From: JBEIFW01 sp044370695
GTDB taxonomy: Bacteria > Actinomycetota > Acidimicrobiia > Acidimicrobiales > Ilumatobacteraceae
DNA length: 61,129 bases
Direction: 5' to 3'
Assembly (NCBI GenBank): GCA_044370695.1
Contig: JBILVB010000002.1
Span: 1-61,129 of the forward strand
In this document: one piece after another, positions 16,852 to 28,803 of the stretch
Numbering within the stretch: position 1 is the first letter of the stretch
Layout: each line of letters starts with the position of its first letter
Notes under the pieces: model-generated
The model's database searches: none
What the model saw: only the letters and a program-made list of their open reading frames with translations
Told to the model about the DNA's origin: nothing
Made by a program: the position numbers and the translations under genes

Positions 16852-17499
16852 GTGGATCGCTCCCCGCTGCTCGCACCCGTCCGTAACTATCTCGTGCCCA
16901 CCGTCGTCGAGCAGACGAACCGGGGCGAGCGCGCCTACGACCTCTACTCGCGCCTGCTCAAGGAGAACATCATCTTCCTGGGCACCCCGATCGACGACAC
17001 GATCGCGAACCTGGTGTCGGCCCAGCTCCTGCATCTCGAGTCGGAGAACCCCGACCGAGACATCAACATCTACATCAACAGCCCGGGTGGCGACATCACG
17101 GCGCTGTTCGCGATCTACGACACCATGCAGTACATCCGCAACGACATCGCCACGATCTGCTTCGGTCAGGCGGCCTCCGCGGCGGCGGTGCTGCTCGCCG
17201 CAGGCACGAAGGGCAAGCGGCTGGCGCTCCCGCACGCCCGCGTGCTGCTCCACCAGCCGTATGCGCAGACGGGGTACGCCCAGGCGTCGGACATCGAGAT
17301 CGCGGCCCGCGAGATCCTGCGGATGCGCGATCTGCTCGAGAAGATCCTGGCCGACCACACCGGACAGCCGATCGAGCGGATCCACAAGGACACCGACCGC
17401 GACTTCGTGATGTCCGCGGAGGAGGCCCGGGACTATGGCATCATCGACCAGGTGATCTCGGCCCGCAACGTCGTCGACACCAGCGGCCCGATCAAATAG
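16852..17499 (+). CDS. clpP: ATP-dependent Clp protease proteolytic subunit
   Basis: Serine protease that forms the double heptameric ring served by ClpX. 215 residues from GTG 16852, chosen because GGAGGT sits 6 nt upstream; the frame is open from a GTG overlapping the tig stop. The catalytic Ser is in GQAASAAAVLL, His in RVLLHQP and Asp in DTDRDFVMS. NYLVPTVVEQTNRGERAYD is the usual mature N-terminus. Only one clpP is present here; many actinobacteria have two, so a second copy may lie elsewhere. Confidence 0.95.
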   Translation: MDRSPLLAPVRNYLVPTVVEQTNRGERAYDLYSRLLKENIIFLGTPIDDTIANLVSAQLLHLESENPDRDINIYINSPGGDITALFAIYDTMQYIRNDIATICFGQAASAAAVLLAAGTKGKRLALPHARVLLHQPYAQTGYAQASDIEIAAREILRMRDLLEKILADHTGQPIERIHKDTDRDFVMSAEEARDYGIIDQVISARNVVDTSGPIK

Positions 17500-17517
17500 G
17501 CCAGGGGGCGTCCGGCG

Positions 17518-18798
17518 ATGGCGAAGTTCGGTGACTCGGGCGAGCTGTTGAAGTGCTCGTTCTGCGGGAAGTCCCAGAAGCAGGTCAAGAAGCTGATCGC
17601 CGGTCCCGGCGTCTACATCTGCGACGAATGCATCGACCTGTGCAACGAGATCATCGAGGAGGAGTTGGCCGAGACCAACGAACTCCGCTTCGACGAACTG
17701 CCCAAGCCGCGTGAGATCTACCAATTCCTGAACGAGTACGTGATCGGGCAGGACGGCGCGAAGAAGCGGCTCTCGGTGGCCGTGTACAACCATTACAAGC
17801 GGGTCCAGTTCCAGGCCTCCCACGGACCGGGACACAACGAGGTCGAGCTTTCGAAGTCCAACATCCTGATGCTCGGCCCCACCGGCTGCGGGAAGACCTA
17901 CCTGGCGCAGACGCTCGCTCGGATGCTGAACGTGCCGTTCGCGATCGCCGACGCCACTGCGCTGACCGAAGCCGGATACGTCGGCGAGGACGTCGAGAAC
18001 ATCCTGCTCAAACTGATCCAGGCGGCCGACTACGACGTCAAGAAGGCCGAGACCGGCATCATCTACATCGACGAGATCGACAAGATCGCCCGCAAGAGCG
18101 AGAACCCGTCGATCACGCGGGACGTGTCGGGCGAAGGCGTGCAGCAGGCACTGCTCAAGATCCTCGAGGGCACGGTGGCCTCGGTCCCGCCGCAGGGTGG
18201 ACGCAAGCACCCGCACCAGGAATTCATCCAGATCGACACGACGAACATCCTGTTCATTTGCGGCGGCGCGTTCGCGGGGCTCGAGAAGATCATCGAGAAC
18301 CGCATCGGGCACAAAGGCGTCGGGTTCGCGGCCCAGATCCGCTCGATGCACGAGCGCGACAACGGCGCGCTGTTCCAGCAGGTGCTGCCGGAGGATCTGC
18401 TGAAGTTCGGCCTCATCCCCGAGTTCGTCGGCCGCTTGCCCGTGGTCGCGGTCGTGCAGAACCTCGACCGCGAGGCGCTGGTGCGGATCCTCGTGGAGCC
18501 CAAGAACGCGCTGATCAAGCAGTATCGGAAGTTCTTCGAATTCGAAGACGTGGAGCTCGATCTCACCGACGACGCGCTCGACGCGGTGGCCGAACAGGCC
18601 CTGCTGCGTGGCACCGGCGCCCGCGGGCTGCGCGCGATCCTCGAAGAGGTCCTGCTCAACACGATGTACGACCTGCCGGGCCGCAACGACATCGGTCGGG
18701 TCGTGATCGACGCGAAGACGGTGCGGGAGAAGGTGAACCCCACTCTTCTTCCTCGCGAGGCACAGCGGGTGAACCGGCCGCGCCGCGCGGCGTCGTGA
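17518..18798 (+). CDS. clpX: Clp protease ATP-binding subunit ClpX
   Basis: AAA+ unfoldase that feeds substrates to ClpP. 426 residues. The N-terminal C4 zinc domain (CSFCGK ... CDECIDLC, about 14-45) is complete. Walker A GPTGCGKT is near 121-128, Walker B IIYIDEID near 181-188, and the RKSENPSITRDVSGEG segment and sensor residues in GTGARGLRAILEE follow. It starts 18 nt after clpP with an AGGGGG ribosome-binding site, so the two subunits are co-expressed. Confidence 0.97.
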   Translation: MAKFGDSGELLKCSFCGKSQKQVKKLIAGPGVYICDECIDLCNEIIEEELAETNELRFDELPKPREIYQFLNEYVIGQDGAKKRLSVAVYNHYKRVQFQASHGPGHNEVELSKSNILMLGPTGCGKTYLAQTLARMLNVPFAIADATALTEAGYVGEDVENILLKLIQAADYDVKKAETGIIYIDEIDKIARKSENPSITRDVSGEGVQQALLKILEGTVASVPPQGGRKHPHQEFIQIDTTNILFICGGAFAGLEKIIENRIGHKGVGFAAQIRSMHERDNGALFQQVLPEDLLKFGLIPEFVGRLPVVAVVQNLDREALVRILVEPKNALIKQYRKFFEFEDVELDLTDDALDAVAEQALLRGTGARGLRAILEEVLLNTMYDLPGRNDIGRVVIDAKTVREKVNPTLLPREAQRVNRPRRAAS

Positions 18799-18839
18799 TC
18801 GCCCGAGCGTTGCGACCGACGGTCTGAGGTTCCCGAGGA

Positions 18840-20144
18840 GTGGACTACACCGCAGCGCTCGCCTACCTGGACGAGCACATCAACCTCGAGCGGCTGACGG
18901 CTGGCGCGCGCCCGGAGGTGCCGTCGCTCGACCGCATGCGCCGGTTGTGCTCCGCGATGGGGGACCCCCAGCACGCCCAGCCGGTGATCCACCTCACCGG
19001 CACGAACGGCAAGGGTTCGACCACGCAGCTGGTGACGCAGCTCCTGCTCGCCCAGGGGCTGAGCGTCGGCACCTTCACCAGCCCGCACCTCGATCGTGTC
19101 AACGAGCGCCTGTGCCGCAACGGCGAGCCGATCAGCGACGAGGAATTCGCGGAACAGGTGGCGGCGCTCGCCGACCTCGAAGGCATCACCGGTGTGCGGC
19201 CAAGCTGGTTCGAACTGCTCGCCGCCTCGGCGTTCCGCTGGTTCGCCGACGTGGCCGTCGACGTCGCCGTGATCGAGGTCGGCATGCTCGGCCGTTGGGA
19301 CGCCACCAACGTCGCCGACGGGACGGTCGCCGTCGTGACCAACATCGCGCTCGATCACACCGAGTACGCCGGGCCGACCCGGGCGCACATCGCCGCGGAG
19401 AAGGCGGGCATCATCAAACCCGGTTCGACACTCGTCCTCGGCGAGCGTGACGCGGAGCTGTTCGACGTGTTCGCCCGGGAGCGCCCCGCGGCGATCGCCT
19501 GGGCGGGGGAGCATTTCGAGGTCCTCGGCAATCAGCTTGCGCTCGGAGGCCGTCTGCTCGACGTGCGCACGCCCCAGGCGCTCTACCGGGAGCTCTACCT
19601 TCCCCTGCACGGGGCGCACCAGGGCGACAACGCCGCCGCTGCGCTGTGCGCCGTCGAGGCCTTCTTCGACGCACCCCTCGCCCTCGACGTGGTCCAGGAG
19701 GCCTTCGCTGCGGCTCGGATGCCCGGCCGATTCGAGGTGCTGGGTCACCAGCCGCTGGTGATCGTCGACGGCGCGCACAATCCTGCGGGTGCCGATGTCT
19801 GCGCGTCGGTGCTCGCCGAGGATTTCGATCCGGCAGGCGACAAGCACCTCGTGGTCGGGATGCTGCGCAGCCGCGACCCCGTCGAGATGCTCGAAGCGTT
19901 GCGGGCCGAGGAGTTCGCGACGGTCGTCTGCTGCACCCCGCCGTCGCCGCGCGCGCTGCCGGCCGCGGAGCTCGCCGCGGTGGCTCGGCGCCTCGGCCTG
20001 GAGTCGGTGGTGGTGCTCGACGATGTGGCGGCGGCCTGCGACGTCGCGTTGCGCCGGGCCGGCCCCGACGACGCCGTGCTCGTCGCCGGCTCGCTGTACG
20101 TCGTTGCGGCGGCACGCCAACACCTTCGCCTCGTGCTGCCCTGA
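18840..20144 (+). CDS. folC: Bifunctional folylpolyglutamate/dihydrofolate synthase
   Basis: Mur-ligase-family enzyme adding glutamates to folates. 434 residues from GTG 18840. The P-loop TGTNGKGS is near 54-61, TFTSPHLDRVNERL near 78-91, the Mg-binding VIEVGMLGRWDATN near 144-157, LDHTEYAG near 170 and the Mur-ligase C-terminal IVDGAHNPAGAD near 307. It follows clpX by 41 nt in the same direction, probably on the same transcript, and is followed by a hairpin. Confidence 0.93.
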   Translation: MDYTAALAYLDEHINLERLTAGARPEVPSLDRMRRLCSAMGDPQHAQPVIHLTGTNGKGSTTQLVTQLLLAQGLSVGTFTSPHLDRVNERLCRNGEPISDEEFAEQVAALADLEGITGVRPSWFELLAASAFRWFADVAVDVAVIEVGMLGRWDATNVADGTVAVVTNIALDHTEYAGPTRAHIAAEKAGIIKPGSTLVLGERDAELFDVFARERPAAIAWAGEHFEVLGNQLALGGRLLDVRTPQALYRELYLPLHGAHQGDNAAAALCAVEAFFDAPLALDVVQEAFAAARMPGRFEVLGHQPLVIVDGAHNPAGADVCASVLAEDFDPAGDKHLVVGMLRSRDPVEMLEALRAEEFATVVCCTPPSPRALPAAELAAVARRLGLESVVVLDDVAAACDVALRRAGPDDAVLVAGSLYVVAAARQHLRLVLP

Positions 20145-20151
20145 CCGCTAC

Positions 20152-20168
20152 GCGACCCGTCGGGTCGC
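20152..20168 (+). terminator. Short hairpin after folC
   Basis: GCGACCC and GGGTCGC form a perfect 7-bp stem with a 3-nt loop 7 nt after the folC stop, directly before the ndk -10 box. It could end the tig-folC transcript or act as an operator for ndk; no T-tract follows. Confidence 0.4.
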
Positions 20169-20169
20169 C

Positions 20170-20175
20170 TAGCCT
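20170..20175 (+). promoter_or_regulatory. -10 box (TAGCCT) for ndk
   Basis: TAGCCT ends 11 nt before ATG 20187. No ribosome-binding site is present, consistent with a leaderless transcript. Confidence 0.5.
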
Positions 20176-20186
20176 GCCGACCCGCT

Positions 20187-20597
20187 ATGGCCGATCGAAC
20201 CCTCGTACTGTTGAAGCCCGACGCCGTCGAACGCGGCCTCGTCGGCGAGATCCTGTCCCGCTTCGAGCGCAAGGGCCTACGGCTCGTGGCCCTCGACCTG
20301 CGCAGCCTCGACGCCGACACGCTCGATCGTCACTACGCCGAGCACGTCGGCAAGGGGTTCTACGCGGACCTCGTCGCGTTCATGTCGCGCGGGCCGGTCG
20401 TGGCCCTCGTGCTCGAGGGTCCGGAGGACACCTGGGAGGTCGTGCGATCGATGATGGGGGCCACCAACCCGCGCAAGGCGGCGCCGGGCACCATCCGGGG
20501 CGACCTGGGCATCCTGTTCACCGAGAACCTCGTGCACGGTTCGGACGGGCCCGAATCCGCACAACGAGAGATGGGGATCTTCTTCCCCGGGCTCTGA
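20187..20597 (+). CDS. ndk: Nucleoside diphosphate kinase
   Basis: Transfers the gamma-phosphate of ATP to NDPs. 136 residues, standard length. The N-terminal TLVLLKPDAVERGLVGEIL is canonical, and the phospho-accepting His117 lies in NLVHGSDGPESA. AAPGTIRGD precedes it. It sits between folC and the mre genes and has its own -10 box. Confidence 0.96.
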   Translation: MADRTLVLLKPDAVERGLVGEILSRFERKGLRLVALDLRSLDADTLDRHYAEHVGKGFYADLVAFMSRGPVVALVLEGPEDTWEVVRSMMGATNPRKAAPGTIRGDLGILFTENLVHGSDGPESAQREMGIFFPGL

Positions 20598-20618
20598 TGC
20601 CCCGTGCGAGGAGTCGGG

Positions 20619-20624
20619 TAGGGT
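20619..20624 (+). promoter_or_regulatory. -10 box (TAGGGT) for the mreB operon
   Basis: TAGGGT lies 38 nt before ATG 20663. The predicted leader of about 32 nt contains a GGAGGGAG ribosome-binding site at 20651-20658, so this is a leadered transcript. Confidence 0.45.
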
Positions 20625-20662
20625 TCTCTGATCCACCCGGGCGGCCGTTCGGAGGGAGACCC

Positions 20663-21697
<1,035 letters not shown>

Positions 21698-21706
21698 CCG
21701 CAGGTC

Positions 21707-22726
21707 GTGGCGCTGCCCACCCCCGGCCCGAGCCGGCGCACGATCATCGTGCTCGCCCTGCTGTCGATCACGCTCATCACCGTCGACCTGCGGGGGAGCG
21801 AGCTGATCGACGGATCGCGGGCGGCGACCACCGAGCTCACGTCGCCGTTGGCGGGCTTCTTCCGGTTCCTCGCCCGGCCGGCGGTCAACGCCTGGAACGG
21901 GATGCGCTCCTACGAAGAGCTCGAGCTCGAGAACGCGCGGCTGCGCGACAAGGTCGAGGCCCAGGAGGGTGCAGCGATCGCGGCCGAGGCGAAGTCGCAG
22001 CTGTACGACGAGCTGAAGGCGGTGGCCGGGCTCGACCTGCTCGGCAACTACCCCTACGTGACGGCCCAGGTGGTCGGCGAGCCGGCGTCGAACCTGCAGC
22101 TCGCCGTGGAGATCGACAAGGGCGCGCGCGACGGGCTGGCCCCCGGGATGCCGGTGGTGACCGCCGGCGGCCTGGTCGGCCGGTTGTCGCAGGTGACCCC
22201 GACACACAGCTACATCCGCATGCTGTACGACCCGCAGATCGGCGTGCCCGTGAAGATCATCGGCACCCGCCGGCCGGCGCCGGGCGCCACGACCACGGCG
22301 AGCCCGCCGACCGTCACCAGCCCGCCGACTGCGACCACGACCGCTCCGGGTCCGCCCGGCGGCCAGACGTCGACGATCGCGACCACCGCGGATCCGGCGG
22401 CCGACTCGACCGTCCCGACGACGACAACGACGACCCTGCCACCCAAGAGCGTGCTCGACACCGGATTGCTGAAGGGCCAGGGCTACGACCGGCCCCTGGC
22501 GGTCGACCTCGTCGGGGCAGGGGAGAGCGTCGCCGTGGGCGATGCCGTGACCACCTACGCATCGTCGGGCTCGCTGTTCCCCGAGGACATCCCGATCGGC
22601 CGGGTCCGCACGGTGCGGCCCAGGCCCGGCTCGACGTATCTCGACGTGTTGGTCGAACCGGTGGCCGATCTCAAACGCCTCAGCTTCGTACGAGTGATCA
22701 AGTACTCGCCCACCGCAGGCGGCTGA
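21707..22726 (+). CDS. mreC: Rod-shape-determining protein MreC with a Thr/Pro-rich insert
   Basis: 339 residues: an N-terminal membrane helix (about 12-29), a coiled coil (about 67-107) and the extracytoplasmic MreC beta-domains (VTAQVVGEPASNLQLAVEIDKG; later VTTYASSGSLFPEDIPIGRV). Residues about 187-248 are a low-complexity Thr/Pro/Ala/Ser stretch placed inside the second domain, after VPVKIIGTRRP, which standard MreC lacks. MreC links MreB to PBP2 outside the membrane. GTG start 9 nt after mreB. Confidence 0.92.
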   Translation: MALPTPGPSRRTIIVLALLSITLITVDLRGSELIDGSRAATTELTSPLAGFFRFLARPAVNAWNGMRSYEELELENARLRDKVEAQEGAAIAAEAKSQLYDELKAVAGLDLLGNYPYVTAQVVGEPASNLQLAVEIDKGARDGLAPGMPVVTAGGLVGRLSQVTPTHSYIRMLYDPQIGVPVKIIGTRRPAPGATTTASPPTVTSPPTATTTAPGPPGGQTSTIATTADPAADSTVPTTTTTTLPPKSVLDTGLLKGQGYDRPLAVDLVGAGESVAVGDAVTTYASSGSLFPEDIPIGRVRTVRPRPGSTYLDVLVEPVADLKRLSFVRVIKYSPTAGG

Positions 22727-22731
22727 CGGCG

Positions 22732-23238
22732 ATGGCCGTCGTCGAGCGGCCCCTGGTCCGGGCCGCGGTGGTCCTTCCGATCCTGTTCGGGTTGCAGGTG
22801 TCGATCGCGGCGGAGATCCGCCCGTTCGGCGTCGCCGGTGACCTTTTCCTCGCCTGCGCCATCACCGCCGGCCTGGTCGGCGGGCCGGTGCGCGGGGCCC
22901 GGTACGGGTTCGGCCTCGGGTTGCTCACCGATCTCGTCACCCGGCTCCCGTTCGGGATGGGCGCCCTCACGGGTGCGCTCGTCGCCTATCTCGTCGGCCT
23001 GGTGCCCGTCGGGGCGCAGTCCACCCGGCGGGCCTACGTCACCGTGGTGGCGGTCGCGACGGCGGCAGCAGCCGCGTTCGCGTCGGTCCTCGCGATCCTG
23101 TTCGGGCGAGACGACCTCGCAGGGATCGGGCTGGTTCGGATCACCCTGGTCATGGCCTTGTTGCACGCCATCGTCGCGCTCCCGCTCCGTGCGCTCGGAC
23201 GCTTCGTGCTGCTGCCGGACCTGATCGACCGGCACTGA
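22732..23238 (+). CDS. mreD: Rod-shape-determining protein MreD
   Basis: 168-residue integral membrane protein with about five hydrophobic helices. The family-typical features are an early helix ending in IRPFG, a GPVRGARYGFGLGLLTDL stretch near 50-67 with the conserved Asp, and TGALVAYLVGLV near 78-89. It works with MreC in the elongasome. It starts 5 nt after the mreC stop. Confidence 0.88.
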   Translation: MAVVERPLVRAAVVLPILFGLQVSIAAEIRPFGVAGDLFLACAITAGLVGGPVRGARYGFGLGLLTDLVTRLPFGMGALTGALVAYLVGLVPVGAQSTRRAYVTVVAVATAAAAAFASVLAILFGRDDLAGIGLVRITLVMALLHAIVALPLRALGRFVLLPDLIDRH

Positions 23239-23333
23239 ACCGCAGTCCGCCGGCCGACGACGACGGGACCGCCGCACGGGAGATGACGATCCGATGACGG
23301 CGGTGCGGGTGCGTGGTGGGGAAGAATGGGCCC

Positions 23334-25616
23334 GTGCGAGCGGAGACCAGCGCCTGGCGGTTGAGCGTGCTCGGTCTGGTCGTCGTCGTGTTGTTCGGGG
23401 CGCTGTTCACCCGGTTGTGGTTCCTGCAGGTCGCGGCCGATCCGACCTTGGAGCAACGGCTCTCGGAGGTCAAGACCCGCCGTGTCATCCTCCCGGCCAC
23501 GCGGGGCCGGATCCTCGACCGTGACGGTCGGATCCTGGCGGACAACCGCCCGTCGATCAACGTGTCGGTGGACCGCGAGGTCTACCGCCGAAGCGCTGAC
23601 CGTGCAGCCTTGTTCGAGCGGCTGTCGCCACTGGTCGGCGCAACGGTGGAGGAGCTCGAGGAGCGCTGGAAGGACGTGAACATCGATCCGCTCCTGCCGG
23701 TGCCCGTCGCCGAAGGCGTGGACGAGCCGACGGCGATCTGGTTGAAGGAGCGCGCCGAGGACTATCCCGGGGTCGAGGTCGAGGAGGGTTTCCAACGCCG
23801 GTACCCGTATGCCCCGATCGGCAGTCACGTGGTCGGCTACCTGGGCAAGCTCGACGCGGACGAGTTCCGGGAACTGCGGGTCAAGGGGTACCGGCTGTCG
23901 GACTCGGTCGGCAAGGCCGGCATCGAGCGGTCCTTCGAGGAGGACCTGCGGGGCAAGCCGGGTTGGGTCGAGTACGAGATCGACGCGACGGGCCGGCCGC
24001 TGCGCCTGGTTGCGCAGCAAGATCCCGTGCCCGGCAACGACGTGATGCTCACGATCGATCTCCGCTTGCAGCAGTACGCCGAGCAGATCCTCCAGGTCGG
24101 CCTCGAACGGCGGCGTCTCGTGCGGCCGTGCGTGAAGGAGAACCGCTTCGACGAGGAGTGCACCGTCCCGAAGAACGCCTTCCGGGCTCCAGCGGGCACC
24201 AGCGTCGTCCAGGACCCGCAGACCGGGGAGATCCTCGCGATGGCCTCGAACCCACCGTTCGACAACCGCTGGTTCACGGCGCCCTTGCCCACGAAGCTGT
24301 TCGACGCGGTCTTCAAGGCTCGCGACCCGAAGGACAAAGAGGCGATCCGCAACAAGTACCCGGCGCTGCTCAACTACGCGATCCAGGGCACGTACCAGAT
24401 CGGCTCGACCATGAAGCTGTTCACGAGCATGGCGGCGCTGAAGTACCTGCCGTCGGGGAGTCCGGGCAAAGTGCCCGGGACGCCGGGGTTCAGCGCCGAG
24501 GACACCTACCTCGACGTCGGCCGCTGGCTCCTGCCGGGCTGCGCCCCCGACGAGCCGGGCGGCTGTACCCGTCGGAACGCCGGCGGAACCGTGTACGGGG
24601 AGCGCAACCTCGAAGAGGCGATGATCGTCTCCGTCGACACCTTCTTCTACGAGTTGGCGTCCCGCATGTACGACGAGACCGTGAAGGGCACCCAGCCCCA
24701 GCAGACGGTGCTGGCCGAATTCGGGATGGCCAACCGTCCGCTCGGGATCGACCTGCCCTTCGAGCAGGAGGGCCTGATCCCGACGGCGGCGATCAAGCGG
24801 TCGCTGGCCGACAAAGGTGCCATCCCGAAATCGCAGGGCCGGGACTTCTTCCGCGGCGATGCGGTCAACCTGGCGATCGGGCAGGGTCTCGTCGGGGTGA
24901 CCCCGCTGCAACTCGTGTCGGGGTACTCGACGTTCGCGAACGGCGGGACGCTGTATCGGCCCTTGATCGCCCGGGCCGTGCTCGCCCCGGGGCTGCCGAA
25001 GAAGGGGAGCGGGGTGCTCGACCTGAGCGGCGCGGCGGCCAAGGTGGTGCGCGAGTACAAGCCCGAGGTGAAAGGCGTGGTGGAGATTCCGCCGTCGATG
25101 CGCGAGCCATTGTTGGTCGGCCTGCAGGGAGCGTTGTTCGACCGTGTCGAGGGCGGGTTCCAGGGCACCGCGCTCGGGGCGTGGGAGAGCTATCCGTACC
25201 GGGACCTGTTCCCGGTCGCCGGAAAGACCGGTACGGCGCAGACGAAGTTCGTCGCCCTCACCGCCGAGCAGATCGCCAACAAGGAGAAGGAACCCGACTT
25301 CTCCGAGTACGACCGCTCGCTGTTCGCCGCCTTCGGGGGCCAGAGCCTCGACAAGCCGGAGTTCACCGTGGTCACCGTGATGGAAGAAGCGGGCTTCGGC
25401 GGTCAGGCCGCCGCCCCGGTGACCAAGTGCATTTTCGAGAAGCTCGCCGTCGAGTCGTTCAAGAAGGAGAAGCCGGCGATGCTCGGCGGGCTCGCCGACG
25501 TCAGCCCGACGGCGGGTGAACTCGACCGCAGCACGCTGCAGGCGGCCATCCTGCCGCGTCTCACCGACGACACGGGCTGCCTCGACTACCGCGACATCAC
25601 GGGGAGCCGAGACTGA
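23334..25616 (+). CDS. mrdA: Penicillin-binding protein 2 (elongation transpeptidase)
   Basis: About 760 residues. One N-terminal membrane anchor (about 8-33), a pedestal/dimerisation domain, then the transpeptidase domain with SxxK as STMK near 358-361, SVD in place of SxN near 460 (SxD is also usual in the PBP2 group), and KTG in AGKTGTAQ near 630. It cross-links lateral peptidoglycan with its glycosyltransferase partner RodA. The start is uncertain between GTG 23334 (used) and GTG 23313 in the same frame. It overlaps rodA by 1 nt. Confidence 0.93.
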   Translation: MRAETSAWRLSVLGLVVVVLFGALFTRLWFLQVAADPTLEQRLSEVKTRRVILPATRGRILDRDGRILADNRPSINVSVDREVYRRSADRAALFERLSPLVGATVEELEERWKDVNIDPLLPVPVAEGVDEPTAIWLKERAEDYPGVEVEEGFQRRYPYAPIGSHVVGYLGKLDADEFRELRVKGYRLSDSVGKAGIERSFEEDLRGKPGWVEYEIDATGRPLRLVAQQDPVPGNDVMLTIDLRLQQYAEQILQVGLERRRLVRPCVKENRFDEECTVPKNAFRAPAGTSVVQDPQTGEILAMASNPPFDNRWFTAPLPTKLFDAVFKARDPKDKEAIRNKYPALLNYAIQGTYQIGSTMKLFTSMAALKYLPSGSPGKVPGTPGFSAEDTYLDVGRWLLPGCAPDEPGGCTRRNAGGTVYGERNLEEAMIVSVDTFFYELASRMYDETVKGTQPQQTVLAEFGMANRPLGIDLPFEQEGLIPTAAIKRSLADKGAIPKSQGRDFFRGDAVNLAIGQGLVGVTPLQLVSGYSTFANGGTLYRPLIARAVLAPGLPKKGSGVLDLSGAAAKVVREYKPEVKGVVEIPPSMREPLLVGLQGALFDRVEGGFQGTALGAWESYPYRDLFPVAGKTGTAQTKFVALTAEQIANKEKEPDFSEYDRSLFAAFGGQSLDKPEFTVVTVMEEAGFGGQAAAPVTKCIFEKLAVESFKKEKPAMLGGLADVSPTAGELDRSTLQAAILPRLTDDTGCLDYRDITGSRD

Positions 25617-26779
25617 TGGCGATCGTGCACTACGGCCCCGGCAGCGACACGCTCGGGGGTCGCACCTCGATGTTCAGCCCGTTCCGGCGGGTCGACTGGA
25701 CGCTGCTCGCCTTGACGCTCGGGCTCATCGGTGTGGGGCTCGTGTCGATCTACGGGGCGACCGGCCCCCGTCGTGAACTCCTGGGCCTCGAGCCGACGTA
25801 CTGGGTCGAGCGTCAGGTGATCTCGGTCGGCCTCGGCCTCGTCGGGATGCTGGTGGTGATGGCCATCGACTACCGGTCGCTACGCCGGCTCGCTCCGCTG
25901 GTGTTCGTGGGCTCGCTGATCCTGCTCGCCGGGCTGTTCGTCGCCGGTACCGACGTCAACGGGGCCCGGGCATGGTTCGAGGCCGGGGGGTTCCAGCTCC
26001 AGCCCTCGGAGTTCGCGAAGGTGGCGCTCATCCTGACCCTGGCCGCGTACGCCGCCGGCGAGCGGGGCGAGCCCTTGCCGTACCACCGGTTCGTCAAGAG
26101 CCTGCTGCTCGCGGGTCTCCCGCTGGTGCTCATCATCGCCCAACCCGACTTCGGTACGGCCGCGGCGATGATCGCGGGCGTCATGGGCCTGCTCCTCGTC
26201 GCACGGGCCAAGCTGTTCCACATCGTGCTGATCTCGGCCTTGGCCGTCGCGTCGGCCGTCGCCGTGGTCACGACCGACACCCTGGCGAGCTACCAGCAGG
26301 ACCGACTCACCTACTTCCTCGACCAGGAGGAGACGAAGGCCAACGCGGACCTCATCCGGCAGGTGAAGTTCTCCAAGCAGGCGATCACCCTCGGCCGGGT
26401 GACGGGTTCGGGATTCGGCGAGGGGGTACTCACCAATCGCGGTGACGTCCCCGAGCAGCGCACCGACTTCATCTTCTCCGCCATCGCCGAGCAGTTCGGC
26501 CTCGTCGGCGCGTCAGCGGTGCTCGGGCTGTTCTTGTTGCTCGTGCTTCGCATCCTGCGGATCGCACAGCTCGCCGAAGACCCCATGGGGGCGTTGATCG
26601 CCGGAGGCGCCGTGGCGCTCGTGTCGTGGCACGTGTTCCAGAACGTGGCGATGAACATGGGCATCATGCCGGTGACGGGTATCCCGCTGCCGATGGTGTC
26701 CTACGGCGGCTCGTCGACGATCGCGTTCCTGCTCCTGCTCGGCCTGGTCCAGAGCGTCCACATGCGGCGGGTCGCATGA
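25616..26779 (+). CDS. rodA: Peptidoglycan glycosyltransferase RodA (SEDS family)
   Basis: 387 residues with about ten membrane helices. SEDS polymerase that makes glycan strands from lipid II for lateral growth. QLQPSEFAKVALIL near 122-135 and the C-terminal MPVTGIPLPMVSYGGSS near 349-365 are the family signatures. The ATG overlaps the PBP2 stop (TGATG), as expected for the polymerase/transpeptidase pair. Near-miss alternative is FtsW, but the mre context favours RodA. Confidence 0.93.
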   Translation: MAIVHYGPGSDTLGGRTSMFSPFRRVDWTLLALTLGLIGVGLVSIYGATGPRRELLGLEPTYWVERQVISVGLGLVGMLVVMAIDYRSLRRLAPLVFVGSLILLAGLFVAGTDVNGARAWFEAGGFQLQPSEFAKVALILTLAAYAAGERGEPLPYHRFVKSLLLAGLPLVLIIAQPDFGTAAAMIAGVMGLLLVARAKLFHIVLISALAVASAVAVVTTDTLASYQQDRLTYFLDQEETKANADLIRQVKFSKQAITLGRVTGSGFGEGVLTNRGDVPEQRTDFIFSAIAEQFGLVGASAVLGLFLLLVLRILRIAQLAEDPMGALIAGGAVALVSWHVFQNVAMNMGIMPVTGIPLPMVSYGGSSTIAFLLLLGLVQSVHMRRVA

Positions 26780-26810
26780 CTCCGTCCCGGTACCGGAACC
26801 CGGCAGCGGG

Positions 26811-26816
26811 TAACCT
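26811..26816 (+). promoter_or_regulatory. -10 box (TAACCT) for the radical SAM-rne operon
   Basis: TAACCT ends 9 nt before ATG 26826; leaderless spacing, no ribosome-binding site. Confidence 0.5.
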
Positions 26817-26825
26817 CTCGCCCCC

Positions 26826-28802
<1,977 letters not shown>

Positions 28803-28803
28803 G

